NCBI RefSeq assembly: GCF_002160515.1
Contig: NZ_NFKS01000027.1
Span: forward strand, 1 to 43,460
DNA: 43,460 nt
Reading direction: 5' to 3'
Source: Anaeromassilibacillus sp. An172
GTDB lineage: Bacteria; Bacillota; Clostridia; Oscillospirales; Acutalibacteraceae
Of this stretch, positions 1 through 9,389 are shown in pieces (the stretch's first letter is position 1; each line of letters begins with the position of its first letter). The notes under the pieces are model-generated. The model saw nothing but the letters and a program-made list of their open reading frames with translations. It did not search any database and was not told the DNA's origin. Made by a program: the position numbers and the translations under genes.

Positions 1-96
1 GCTTTTATACAACTCATTTTTAACAACATCCATCTTTTGAGTTCTATTTAAGCTTTTTAATTATATCAAATTTAAAATAAAAGTCCTTAAAAGTTG

Positions 97-317
97 TTAT
101 TTGACAATTTTTCCGTCTTTGTCTTTAAATTCTCCCACTATCAGCAAAAGTAAATCGGAAAGCCAGCCAAGGAAGAAAAAACCACCTGTTAAAAACATCA
201 AAAACCGGATTTAACTCTTCCTACATACATTCGATGAATTCCGGCAATTCCAAAGAAAAACCAGAGGAACAAAGCCACCCAACGGCTGGGCAGTTTTCTG
301 ATTGTTTGGGCAAGAAA
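97..317 (-). pseudogene. TM2-domain membrane protein, frameshifted remnant
   Basis: Two minus-strand frames join into one TM2-domain protein. The first reads from about 317 down to 208 with the typical core G-I-A-G-I-H-R-M-Y-V-G-R and then stops at a TGA. The next frame continues as L-M-F-L-T-G-G-F-F-F-L-G-W-L-S-D and ends D-G-K-I-V-K at a TAA (97-99). Adding one T to the T5 run at about 205-209 restores a single frame. TM2 proteins are small two-helix membrane proteins, often with an N-terminal zinc ribbon. Here an in-frame stop lies just upstream of 317 and no start codon or ribosome binding site is visible, so the N-terminus is also lost. Seen: both frames and the T-run. Inferred: a decayed gene; a sequencing slip could explain the frameshift but not the missing start. 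I see nothing in bases 1-96. Confidence 0.7.
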
Positions 318-328
318 TTAAATTGACA

Positions 329-1453
329 CTAAACCTTTTTCTGTAATTTCAGTTCTTCTCGGATTTTCATGAGGATTTTTCCGAGGAGATTGTTTCCTTT
401 GCCTGTCCTTGTATCAACGCCCCAGCAGGTATCTCCCCAGGTATTGCCTTCGATTATTGGAATTTCTCCGGTGGTGAGGAGTTTTTCTGCGATATCCGGA
501 TTTTGTAGAAATTTTGCACGTACAATTTCTTCCATGATCTCGGCTTTTACATCCTCCCAATCCGGTCTTAACTGCACCTGACGCCCCAGGCGTTTGGATT
601 TATTGGAAGGGAGATTTATAAATTGCATTTTTTCCTCTTTTGTAAGGCATTTTTGTGCTTGGAATGCGGCTTCGGCGTTGAGAAAATGCAATCCCTTGTA
701 ATCAAGCTCAGACGGATAGAAGTTGCTGAGAAAATCGTATTCCTCACGGAAACGGTCGATGACTTTCGGAATTTTTCCGTTCTTTTTCAACAATTCCCAA
801 ACATCCTTTGTTACCATTCCTTTTGCAGATAAATCATAGCTGCGCAGCTTTTCTCTGAAAGCCGATGAGCTTATTGTGTCGAGCCAATCGGGAACGGTAA
901 ACACTGTGAAGGCGTCTTTATGAGCTGACAGGAAGGGATGATTTGAAATCACTGTTTCCGGCATTTCTCCTTGACGTTTTGCCACCATAATGCCGAATCT
1001 TTCTACAAACTCTTTGATACGGTGCCAGCGGGGGATAATATGGAGTTTATCACTGCCGGCAAGAAAAAGCACCTGACTTTCAGGATATTTTTCTTGTATT
1101 TTTTCCAGTGTTTCATAAGTAAAGCTTCTTTCGCCTTTTTGACGCTGAAGCTCACAGCTATCTACTGCCAAGCGTTTATCTCCGGAGCACATACTATTGA
1201 GAAGCTCTATGCGAAGTTCATCCGGCAAGGTTTCTTCCTTATGTCCTGTCTTAGCAAGCTTTTTTTCCACATACCAGAACGGTGTGGGAACAAATAATCC
1301 GAGCTGTGCCCCTGCTGCATCAACAGCGGCTTTCATAAGAGCTAAATGGGCGGTTGTAGGCGGATTAAACGAACCGCCCAGCACCACGATTTTTGATTGA
1401 TTTTCTTTATTGTAATTTGAAAAGCCGCAAGAGGATATTACTTTTGTTTCCAT
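329..1453 (-). CDS. NadD-type nucleotidyltransferase fused to a NADAR domain
   Basis: 374 residues. The ATG at 1453 is chosen over an upstream start because an AGGAGG site sits 8 bases before it. The N-terminal half (about 21-225) is a cytoplasmic nicotinate/nicotinamide mononucleotide adenylyltransferase fold: G-S-F-N-P-P-T-T-A-H (27-36) is the nucleotide-binding TxxH variant of HxGH, and I-S-S-S-A-F-R near 210 is the second ATP motif. Such enzymes make NaAD or NAD from the mononucleotide and ATP. The C-terminal part (about 232-374) is a NADAR (YbiA/DUF1768) domain: F-L-S-N-F-Y-P at about 241, then A-E-A-A-F-Q-A-Q-K and G-N-T-W-G-D-T-x-W-G-V, then a glycine-rich tail. NADAR proteins cleave N-glycosidic bonds of riboflavin intermediates, and some remove ADP-ribose from guanine in nucleic acids. 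Fusion suggests the product cleans up or recycles NAD-derived ribosyl compounds; which reaction is unknown. It lies 37 bases downstream of the membrane protein gene. Confidence 0.88.
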   Translation of the reverse strand: METKVISSCGFSNYNKENQSKIVVLGGSFNPPTTAHLALMKAAVDAAGAQLGLFVPTPFWYVEKKLAKTGHKEETLPDELRIELLNSMCSGDKRLAVDSCELQRQKGERSFTYETLEKIQEKYPESQVLFLAGSDKLHIIPRWHRIKEFVERFGIMVAKRQGEMPETVISNHPFLSAHKDAFTVFTVPDWLDTISSSAFREKLRSYDLSAKGMVTKDVWELLKKNGKIPKVIDRFREEYDFLSNFYPSELDYKGLHFLNAEAAFQAQKCLTKEEKMQFINLPSNKSKRLGRQVQLRPDWEDVKAEIMEEIVRAKFLQNPDIAEKLLTTGEIPIIEGNTWGDTCWGVDTRTGKGNNLLGKILMKIREELKLQKKV

Positions 1454-1490
1454 TTTGACAGCCTCCTTTCTATATAAAATAAATAATAAA

Positions 1491-1988
1491 CTAATTTTTA
1501 AATTCAACTATACGTTGTGTGTTTTTGTAACAGGATACTGTTACTTCATCGGTTTCTTTAAGATTATTATAGTCGTTTCCTGAGATTCTAAAGCGGTATG
1601 CTGTGCCGTTTGAATCTAATCCACGGAGATAATAATGCTGTCTCCAGATAAATTTTATTGATGGACTGCGGTCTATACTGCAATTATATAATGTAATGGT
1701 TTCAGTGCCTGCTATTATATCCTTAAATATATCGGCGGATTTAAAGACGGCTACAAAACATAATATAATGAATACGAATATAACCAGTATGGATTTTAAA
1801 TATTTTTTTGATTTAAAGACGGAGGGCAAGGATTTTCCTATAGCCACTGCCAAAATAATCATAAGTAAAACGGTAAAAAATTCCTTGAGCAAAACTAATT
1901 GCCCAGTTTCAGGAATAAAAATACTGGAAAGTAAACATACAACCGTAATAAATAAAATTATTATATAAAACAATTTTTTCTTTGTCAT
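1491..1988 (-). CDS. small membrane protein with C-terminal soluble domain
   Basis: 165 residues; not recognised. The ATG at 1988 is preceded by AGGTGA at a good distance, so it is preferred to an in-frame ATG 24 bases upstream. Three hydrophobic segments are visible, at about 5-23, 32-48 and 61-80. A polar domain of about 85 residues follows, rich in beta-type sequence (T-I-T-L-Y-N-C-S near its start, E-V-T-V-S-C near its end) with two cysteines. No catalytic motif is evident. It has its own promoter upstream and is followed at once by the NadD-NADAR gene, so the two are probably co-transcribed. A role linked to NAD metabolism is only a guess from this order. Confidence 0.75.
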   Translation of the reverse strand: MTKKKLFYIIILFITVVCLLSSIFIPETGQLVLLKEFFTVLLMIILAVAIGKSLPSVFKSKKYLKSILVIFVFIILCFVAVFKSADIFKDIIAGTETITLYNCSIDRSPSIKFIWRQHYYLRGLDSNGTAYRFRISGNDYNNLKETDEVTVSCYKNTQRIVEFKN

Positions 1989-2033
1989 TTTTTCACCTGC
2001 AAATATTTTCATATATTATATATCTTTGAAACG

Positions 2034-2062
2034 ATTGTATCATAGGTGATAATGCCGGTCAA
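2034..2062 (-). promoter_or_regulatory. sigma-A promoter for the membrane protein/NadD-NADAR pair
   Basis: Reading the minus strand, TTGACC (2062-2057) is followed after exactly 17 bases by TACAAT (2039-2034). The expected start is near 2027, about 40 bases ahead of the ATG at 1988. No other good promoter lies between this and the divergent AraC gene. Confidence 0.7.
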
Positions 2063-2218
2063 CTATAACAGGTTGCTTTTACTGTAATTTCCATTGACGT
2101 GTAATTTTTCTAACTGTAAAATAAAAATTGATATTGCTTTGTGTTTGAAAATAATTGTACTTGTGTTCCAATAAAAGTTAATGCATAATTTATTTATAGG
2201 TTAGTTTATACAAGGGTG

Positions 2219-3448
2219 ATGGGTTTGGATAATAATTATGACGTATTTTCAGGGCTGGAATTGCTCTATAATTCTACAGGATGCTATGTGTCTGTATATG
2301 ACAAAGAGAGCAAAGATTTTGTATGGAGCTGTTCTGAAGAATTTAATGTATTTTTCCGTGAGGCCATAGACAGACCATATGTAATATTTAACGATTCGCC
2401 GACAACATTTTTTATAAACAGCTTTGAGCTTGTGGGAGGATTTAACTATTCAAAAGACGGAAAAACATATACGGTTATAGTAGGTCCTGCATTCGTAACG
2501 GACCCGTTTTCGGATTTACGTATTATAGGAAAAACATTGTATTTTGTAACGGGCGGCGACACACAGAAGCTTAAAAATTATCTTTATGTTTCAAAGATAA
2601 CGGATAAAAAAGGTTTTAATGCTGACTTACTTATGTGTTACTATTTGCACACAGGAAAGAAAATCTCCAAGAGTGTGGAAGAAAGCACTGTAGTTGTGGA
2701 TATTAACAAAGACATAATTCAAAAGTTGTTTGACATGAGAGAAGAAGAGAAAAAGGATTATTTTTCTTTTGAAAGACAAGAGCTTTTACTGTCTGCCATA
2801 TCTTCAGGAAATCTGGAGAACACGAAAAAGCTTTGTACTTCTTTTTTGAATTTCTCTGCTTTTAAAAGGTGTGAAGACAATCTGATGTCAAGTAAGTTTC
2901 GTTTTATAGCTGCTATGCTTCTTGTGAACAGGCAAGCTGTTATATTTGGAGTAGACGAAACAAAAGCTGCCGCCATATACAAGGAGTTTTGCAGAAAAGT
3001 ATATGCTTCGGAAAGAGAATGGGAAATAAAGGAAATCTTTTTGAAAGTGGCAATGGAATATACAAAAAGCATAAGCGAGTCACAAATATACAAGGTCAAT
3101 ATTCATGATGTTAATCCGGTGGTTATAAAAGCTGTAAACTATATAAGCCAGCATTTGCATAAGGATTTAACCGTTGCAGAGATATGCTGTTATTGCGGTG
3201 TAAGCGAATCTTATTTGCGTGTACGTTTCAAGCATGATATCGGAAAGAGTATAGTAGAATATGTTACTGAACAAAAAATTGAAGAAGCAAAAATGCTTTT
3301 AAAATATACCAATTACAGTCTTTTGGAAATATCTGAATATTTGTCTTTTTCCTCTCAGAGTTATTTCACTACAGTGTTTAGAAAAAATTGTGGACAAACA
3401 CCGACAGAGTATAGAAATCTCTTAAAAAATAGTCGAAATTCAAAATAG
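2219..3448 (+). CDS. AraC-family transcriptional regulator
   Basis: 409 residues. A GTG one codon upstream is an alternative start; the ribosome binding site (AAGGG) is very close to the ATG, so the start is not settled. The N-terminal 290 or so residues are an unrecognised sensor or dimerisation region starting G-L-E-L-L-Y-N-S-T-G-C-Y-V-S-V-Y-D. The last 100 residues are a clear AraC/XylS double helix-turn-helix: A-V-N-Y-I-S-Q-H-L, L-T-V-A-E-I-C-C-Y-C-G-V-S-E-S-Y-L, then F-S-S-Q-S-Y-F-T-T-V-F-R-K and G-Q-T-P-T-E-Y-R. It binds DNA and usually activates neighbouring genes in response to a small molecule. It lies just upstream of, and in the same direction as, the GH101 mucinase, which makes that gene the obvious candidate target. 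No membrane segment is seen. The target and effector are inferred, the family is certain. Confidence 0.9.
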   Translation: MGLDNNYDVFSGLELLYNSTGCYVSVYDKESKDFVWSCSEEFNVFFREAIDRPYVIFNDSPTTFFINSFELVGGFNYSKDGKTYTVIVGPAFVTDPFSDLRIIGKTLYFVTGGDTQKLKNYLYVSKITDKKGFNADLLMCYYLHTGKKISKSVEESTVVVDINKDIIQKLFDMREEEKKDYFSFERQELLLSAISSGNLENTKKLCTSFLNFSAFKRCEDNLMSSKFRFIAAMLLVNRQAVIFGVDETKAAAIYKEFCRKVYASEREWEIKEIFLKVAMEYTKSISESQIYKVNIHDVNPVVIKAVNYISQHLHKDLTVAEICCYCGVSESYLRVRFKHDIGKSIVEYVTEQKIEEAKMLLKYTNYSLLEISEYLSFSSQSYFTTVFRKNCGQTPTEYRNLLKNSRNSK

Positions 3449-3472
3449 CAAATTGAAAATTGAAAGAAGCAT

Positions 3473-3516
3473 AGCTGCTTGTATGTTAGAATAAACGTAC
3501 AGGCAGCTTTTATTTT
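3473..3516 (+). terminator. terminator of the AraC gene
   Basis: A 15-bp stem (3473-3487 with 3494-3508, two G-U pairs) with loop AGAATA is followed by TTTATTTT. It separates the regulator from the mucinase. The rest of 3449-3713 is AT-rich leader; I could not pick a convincing -35/-10 pair there, as expected for an activator-dependent promoter. Confidence 0.8.
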
Positions 3517-3713
3517 ACGGATGAATTTAAAAGCAATAGAGTTTGAAGAATTATTCTTTAAACTTGTTAAAAGGATAATATATAAAAAGAAAAGAGGGAT
3601 GGTTTTTAATTGTCTATTTAAAACAAATCTGTAAGTGAAGAGGTGATTTTGAGTTTACTATTATAGGTTGAAAGAAGTAAAAGGAACATTTTAATGTATT
3701 GGAGGTTAAAAAA

Positions 3714-6700
3714 ATGAAACGAATAGTAAACAGAGGTCTTGCTGTTCTGTTGTCGGTTATTATGCTTGTAGGAATAATCCCTGCCGGTATATCATCGGCA
3801 GCTGCGGCAGATACCGGCAAATGGAAATTTGCTGAATGGCCTACAGGAGCTCCTGTAGAAGCTCAGGACGGCTGGATAACACCGGACGAGGACGGAAACG
3901 GATTTGTCCTTGATTTTGAAAAAGTTATAGCTGACAGAACTGACGGAGGAGACAGCACAAGCATAGTTTTGTACGACTCTGAAGCAGAGCCTTATAAAAA
4001 CAGCATATTAGAATTCGACATTACTCAGGAGTCCGAAAAGTGGCCTGACTTTTTCAATGTTGGATTCTTCTCACGTTTTGATATTACAGACAACGTGCTG
4101 AACTGCGATGGATTTGCAGTTGATACACCGGAAAAAATTCAGCATAGCGCAGCCACAAACGGTCAAGAGGGATGGGCTAATGTTGATAATCTTGCCGGTT
4201 ACAATTTTGAAACAGGTAAAACACACCATGTAAGAATTGAAACCTATAACGATACTATAACAGTATATGTAGGAAATGGTGCTGAGCAAAAGAAGCTCAC
4301 TTCCTTTACATCTTCTTCATCAGTACAGGAAGGCGGATACGGTTTCCGTATTTGGAGAGGAGCAAAAACAATTACTGTTGACAATATCGTAAGAAAAGAT
4401 TTTTCAAAGTCATACTTGCTTGAAAACGAAGCCAAGATTATGGATTCACAGTGGACAACTGCAAGCGTTGATATTCCGGTTGCTCTTAAAGAGGGCGACA
4501 ATGTGGCATCAATAAATGACGGAACAATGGATTTGACTCCGGGAAGCCACTACAGCATAGCTGATGGAATTATCAATATCACACCTGACTATATGAAAAA
4601 TTTGGGAACAGTAAGTGAGGTTACTCTTACAGTTAATTTTGAACAGGGTGATAAAGATACATTTAAGCTTATTCGTCAAGGCGAGGATGACGGCGGATGG
4701 AAATTCTATCGTCATAATGCTACAGAACCTTTTGAAAGCCAGGAAGGCTGGATAAATGTATTAAACGGCGGAAGCAAAGTAGTTATTGACTACGATAAGC
4801 TTATTACAGATACAGGTGAGCAGGGATTGGTTATTCTTAATGAGAGTGCTCCACAGTATCAGGATAGTATACTGGAATATGACCTTACATTTACTAATCC
4901 TAATGACGGTACATGGATAACTACTGCCCCTGTTGTAAGAGGATATGACGGTGCAAACTATGAGGGCTTTGCTATAACTCAGGGCACAGGACTTGAACGT
5001 ACAGGTCGTCTTAACGGAAGCGAAAGCTATGCAGGTATAGACAATAAGCTGGGTATTTCATTTGAGTACAACAAAACCTATCATTTCCGTATAGAAACAA
5101 TAGGCAACCATATTACAGTTTATCTTACAGTTGACGGCGAAGAGAAAAAACTTACAGAATTTGACAGCCCAATAGGACTTGAAAAGGGTACATATGGTTT
5201 CCGTATTTGGCGTGGCGGAAAAACTATCACACTTGATAATATAAAGCGCACAGAGATTATCACATCTAAGTTTGAAAACGGTATTCTTCAGGTTAATAAA
5301 GACGACTGGGGAAAAACTGATGTAACAACAAATGTATCCTTCGGTACAGGTGACTCTATTAAGACAATTAAAAACGGTGATACAGTTCTTGAAAACGGCA
5401 AGGATTACACAGTTGAAGGCAATGTATTTACTCTTAAGAAGGAATACGTAGCCACACAGTCAGGAAACTTCAGACTTCAGGCAGAGTTTGCTATGGGCAG
5501 TAATGTTGCATTATGGGTTATGAAGTTTGACCCTGATAATGCCCAGGAATACACATGGACTCCTGACCAGGGTATGGACATGTGGAAGAAAATGGAGGGC
5601 GACGGAACCTTTGAGATGACAGAGGACGGAAAAGCACTTCATATTAAAGGAAACAATCTCCTTGTAAACGAGCTTGCACCAATCGCTGCAAACGGTGAAA
5701 TTGAAATGACATTTGATATTTTGCAGGACCCGAAAGGTTACGACGCAGGTGCAGTATTCCGTACAGATGATATATTAGGCAACTGGCAGGGTGTTGTCAG
5801 CAACGATACTCTCAATGCAGAAGGCCTTTGGGATTTCATGAGTAACGGAAGCGCAACCCGTATAGTTTGGGACGGCGGCAGAAATATGAGCCGTAACGGC
5901 ATAATAGACATAAAAGTAAAAATCCGTTATGTTGATAATTCCATGACAATTTGGCTTGATGACCAGTTTGCACACACAGCAAAGATGACCCAGTCAGAGC
6001 CGGGCGTAGGCGGAATGGGTATATTTGTAGGCGACCAGGGCGATCTTTTGCTCAAGAAAGTTGTATTCCGTGAGGTTGTTCCTTATCAGGAGGCAGAGGG
6101 TGAGCGTGAACCTGTAACAATCGAAAACGACGGATTGTCAGTTCGCCTTGACAGCGACTTCCCACACGTTATCGACTATACCCTTAACGGAAAAGTTATG
6201 AATGGTTCTGAGCTTCGCTATAACTATGTAACAATCAATACAACAGATTATAAAGCAACAGCTGAAATCACAGAGCAGACAGAAAATTCTATAACATACC
6301 ATGTTACACCTCAGGGTATTGACGTGCCATTTGATGTAGTATTTACAGTTAAGGAAGACCAGGTTGTTGAAATGCTTATCAAGAATATTGATGAGAGCAA
6401 TGTTACAGTAAATTCAATCGGCTTCCCGGCTCAGCCTTTGATTTCTGCAAACAGTGCTCAGGCTGACGCATCTCTTGACGCTGCTTGGGTAAATGAAAAC
6501 AGCAGAAGCATTGTTGACCTTCACGAAACAATCGGAGATAAAAATGTTTCTACAGTAGCTCCATTCTCTGTAAACACTCCGTATATTTCAGCAGACGGAC
6601 TTTCAGCTTCAATGTTTAACAACTGCTATCTCGGTGGTGAAGAGTTTATTTACCGTGGTTTTGAACTTCCAAACGGCGAAGAGTCAGTAGGTGTTTGGAA

Positions 6701-9389
6701 TCAGGACTTCATGTACAGAGGCGTTGACGGAGAAAAGATTCTTCCGTTCCCATCAGAGCCTGATGAAAATGATTTGTACTGCCGTATAGTTATCACAGAG
6801 GACAACAACGGCGATGGTATTGCTAATTGGCAGGACGGCGCAAATGCACTTAGAAAGCTTACAAAGAATATGGTTCCTGGCAGTGATGACGCAGCAAGAA
6901 GCTTCTTCCATGTTGGTTATAACTTCGCCAGCGGCGTACAGCAGCCATTCCTCAAGGTTGCCGACAACATGAAGCGTCTTTCAAACTATATTGACGGATT
7001 CAGTCAGCAGCTTATCTTCAAGGGCTATGCAAACGAAGGACATGACTCTGGCCATGCTGACTATTCAGATATAAATGAGCGTGCAGGCGGAGCAGAGGAT
7101 TTTGCAATTGCTATTGCTGAAGCAGACAAAATAAATTCTAACTTAGGTATTCACATTAACGTTCACGAAGCTTATCCGGAAGCTAAGATGTATGATGATT
7201 ATGTAATGAGCGATTTGCTTACATGGCACTGGATGGATCAGGCAAAAGCTATCCGACGTTATGTATTTATGCTGACAGGCGGCTTCGATTCAGAAATAGA
7301 CGGACTCTTTGAGCAGGTTCCTGATTTGGATTTCATATATGTTGACTGCTGGGGCGAAGACCGTTGGGGCGAGAAGAAGCTCATCGGTACACTTCTTGAC
7401 CACGGCGCAGAAATGTTTGTAAACGAGAATGCTGCTGACTTTATGCGTTTCGGTGCTTGGGTACATTCAACTGCTAACAACAGCCAGATTCATCAGTTTA
7501 CATACAACTCACAGAAAGACATTTATCCGGGAAGCTCAATTTACTGGGGCGGCTACAGCCGTGCAGCTTCCATGATGTCATGGCAGCACAACAACAATAT
7601 CAATACTCTTGTTGAGCAGTTCTATACTAACCAGCTTCCACAGAAATACCTTATGTGCCATGAGGTACAGCGTGTAGCTGACGGAGTAGGTTATTTCTCA
7701 GACAATATTACATCAGGAAATTACACAATTACAAAGGACGGCAAAAAGCTTACAGACGGTAACGGTAAAATCTTTATTCCTTGGTACGATGAGGATACAA
7801 GCGTTGACCGCAACCCGGACGAAGCAGCAAAGATTTATCACTGGAATTCAAACGGCGGCAAGACAACATGGGATCTTCCGGACTCATGGAGCGATGTAAC
7901 AACAGTTTACCTTTACAGAGCAACTCAGGACGGCAAAACAGATGAGACACCTATAAAGGTTGAAAACGGTCAGGTTACAATAGACGCTAAGGCTAAGACA
8001 CCTTATGTTCTCTATAAGGAGCCACAGGAAGCTGACGTAACAGACTGGAGCGTTGGCAGCGAACTTAAGGACACAGGATTCAACAGCCGTGATTTCTCAA
8101 TCTGGCAGAACAGCGGAGACGCTGATATCTACTACGAGGACGACGGAAACGGCGTTTCTATCCTCAACATCAAGGGCTCTGAAGAGGGTCAGGTAAGCCA
8201 GACAATGGAAGGCCTTGTTCCTGGACAGAAATACAGAGTTGTAGTTCATGCAGGAGTGGAGAACGGCAAAACTGCACGTCTTACAGTTGACACAGGAACA
8301 AACACATATGAAAACTATCTTGAAAAGGTAGGAATGACCAACCAGTACTTTGACAGCTATGTTAAGGGCAAGAACATGCAGAGAATGTGGGTTGACTTTG
8401 TTGCAGAAAGCGACACAGCAACAGTTACACTTTCCGGTGACGCATGCGAAAGCGCAGACGGAAAGACCACATTTATGGAAACTCGTATTGTAAAGACAGC
8501 AGAGCCTGACCTCCCAGAGGGTTATGTTGCAAATGAAACATTCGAGTATGTTGAGCAGGGCGCTTATGGCATATTCAATCCTGAGCGTTCCGCAGACGGT
8601 GTTCCTCACCTTTCAGAAACACACAGACCATATACAAACGATACAATCACAGGTGATTGGTCACTTAAATTGTACGGTCATTATGGTCAGGGCGACGTAA
8701 CAGTACGCACAAGCCCGGCAACAATGCGCCTTGAGCCTAACACAACCTATACAGTTGAGTTTGATACTCTCGGCAACGGTAAAGTATACATCCAGTCCGA
8801 AGCAGACGGAAACGACAAGGTTCTTGAAGAATCATACAGCGCAGGACATCACAAGTATACATTTACAACAGGTGACAAAAATGACTATATCGCACGTATT
8901 GAGCGCAGCTCCGTACTTGATAACTTCAAAGTATATCTCACCGATGAGGTTACAGAGGTTACAGGTATAGATATAGAGAATAAAGAAATCGAAATGAGCG
9001 TAGGCGATACACTTACACTCAATCCAACAATTCAGCCAGTAGAGGCAAACAACAAGCAGGTTGTATGGAATACAGATGAAAACGATATCGTTTCTGTAGA
9101 CCAGACAGGAAAGCTCGTAGCAGTTGCAAAGGGAACTACAACAATCACAGGAACAACTGTTGAGGGCGGTTATACAGTTACTGTTACAGTTACAGTTACC
9201 GATAAAGAGTATGCTAAGGGCGACGTAAACCACGACGGAGTTCTTAATATCGATGACGTAACATTGGTACAGCAGTTCCTGGTAGAGCTTAATCCTGACA
9301 ACTTTGATCAGACACTTGCAGATATGAATGATGACGGTGTAATCAATATTATTGATGCAACTCTGATACAGCTCGCTATAAAAGCTTAA
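3714..9389 (+). CDS. secreted GH101 endo-alpha-N-acetylgalactosaminidase with dockerin
   Basis: 1891 residues. The ATG at 3714 has GGAGG 8 bases upstream and begins a clear signal peptide (cut near S-S-A-A-A-A, about residue 32). Modules in order: lectin-like domain (about 37-229), X2-type Ig domain (232-320), second lectin-like domain (329-515), second X2 (517-602), third, diverged lectin-like domain (605-792), GH101 catalytic region (about 800-1340), C-terminal beta-sandwich (to about 1450), two galactose-binding-like domains (about 1455-1740), Big_2 Ig domain (1745-1830), type I dockerin (1833-1891). Family hallmarks are K-G-Y-A-N-E-G-H-D-S-G-H-A-D-Y, H-I-N-V-H-E-A-Y-P-E-A-K and Y-V-D-C-W-G. 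By alignment from memory with the pneumococcal enzyme, Asp1211 (Y-V-D-C-W-G) is the nucleophile and Glu1238 (F-V-N-E-N-A) the acid/base. The enzyme releases the core-1 disaccharide Gal-GalNAc from Ser/Thr of mucins outside the cell. The dockerin has both calcium loops (from D1837) and should dock on a cohesin at the cell surface. Confidence 0.94.
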   Translation: MKRIVNRGLAVLLSVIMLVGIIPAGISSAAAADTGKWKFAEWPTGAPVEAQDGWITPDEDGNGFVLDFEKVIADRTDGGDSTSIVLYDSEAEPYKNSILEFDITQESEKWPDFFNVGFFSRFDITDNVLNCDGFAVDTPEKIQHSAATNGQEGWANVDNLAGYNFETGKTHHVRIETYNDTITVYVGNGAEQKKLTSFTSSSSVQEGGYGFRIWRGAKTITVDNIVRKDFSKSYLLENEAKIMDSQWTTASVDIPVALKEGDNVASINDGTMDLTPGSHYSIADGIINITPDYMKNLGTVSEVTLTVNFEQGDKDTFKLIRQGEDDGGWKFYRHNATEPFESQEGWINVLNGGSKVVIDYDKLITDTGEQGLVILNESAPQYQDSILEYDLTFTNPNDGTWITTAPVVRGYDGANYEGFAITQGTGLERTGRLNGSESYAGIDNKLGISFEYNKTYHFRIETIGNHITVYLTVDGEEKKLTEFDSPIGLEKGTYGFRIWRGGKTITLDNIKRTEIITSKFENGILQVNKDDWGKTDVTTNVSFGTGDSIKTIKNGDTVLENGKDYTVEGNVFTLKKEYVATQSGNFRLQAEFAMGSNVALWVMKFDPDNAQEYTWTPDQGMDMWKKMEGDGTFEMTEDGKALHIKGNNLLVNELAPIAANGEIEMTFDILQDPKGYDAGAVFRTDDILGNWQGVVSNDTLNAEGLWDFMSNGSATRIVWDGGRNMSRNGIIDIKVKIRYVDNSMTIWLDDQFAHTAKMTQSEPGVGGMGIFVGDQGDLLLKKVVFREVVPYQEAEGEREPVTIENDGLSVRLDSDFPHVIDYTLNGKVMNGSELRYNYVTINTTDYKATAEITEQTENSITYHVTPQGIDVPFDVVFTVKEDQVVEMLIKNIDESNVTVNSIGFPAQPLISANSAQADASLDAAWVNENSRSIVDLHETIGDKNVSTVAPFSVNTPYISADGLSASMFNNCYLGGEEFIYRGFELPNGEESVGVWNQDFMYRGVDGEKILPFPSEPDENDLYCRIVITEDNNGDGIANWQDGANALRKLTKNMVPGSDDAARSFFHVGYNFASGVQQPFLKVADNMKRLSNYIDGFSQQLIFKGYANEGHDSGHADYSDINERAGGAEDFAIAIAEADKINSNLGIHINVHEAYPEAKMYDDYVMSDLLTWHWMDQAKAIRRYVFMLTGGFDSEIDGLFEQVPDLDFIYVDCWGEDRWGEKKLIGTLLDHGAEMFVNENAADFMRFGAWVHSTANNSQIHQFTYNSQKDIYPGSSIYWGGYSRAASMMSWQHNNNINTLVEQFYTNQLPQKYLMCHEVQRVADGVGYFSDNITSGNYTITKDGKKLTDGNGKIFIPWYDEDTSVDRNPDEAAKIYHWNSNGGKTTWDLPDSWSDVTTVYLYRATQDGKTDETPIKVENGQVTIDAKAKTPYVLYKEPQEADVTDWSVGSELKDTGFNSRDFSIWQNSGDADIYYEDDGNGVSILNIKGSEEGQVSQTMEGLVPGQKYRVVVHAGVENGKTARLTVDTGTNTYENYLEKVGMTNQYFDSYVKGKNMQRMWVDFVAESDTATVTLSGDACESADGKTTFMETRIVKTAEPDLPEGYVANETFEYVEQGAYGIFNPERSADGVPHLSETHRPYTNDTITGDWSLKLYGHYGQGDVTVRTSPATMRLEPNTTYTVEFDTLGNGKVYIQSEADGNDKVLEESYSAGHHKYTFTTGDKNDYIARIERSSVLDNFKVYLTDEVTEVTGIDIENKEIEMSVGDTLTLNPTIQPVEANNKQVVWNTDENDIVSVDQTGKLVAVAKGTTTITGTTVEGGYTVTVTVTVTDKEYAKGDVNHDGVLNIDDVTLVQQFLVELNPDNFDQTLADMNDDGVINIIDATLIQLAIKA

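Noticed and set aside
3560-3713. Housekeeping promoter for the GH101 gene
   Set aside because: Candidates such as TTGTTA (3564) with GATAAT or TATAAA have wrong spacing; no call made.
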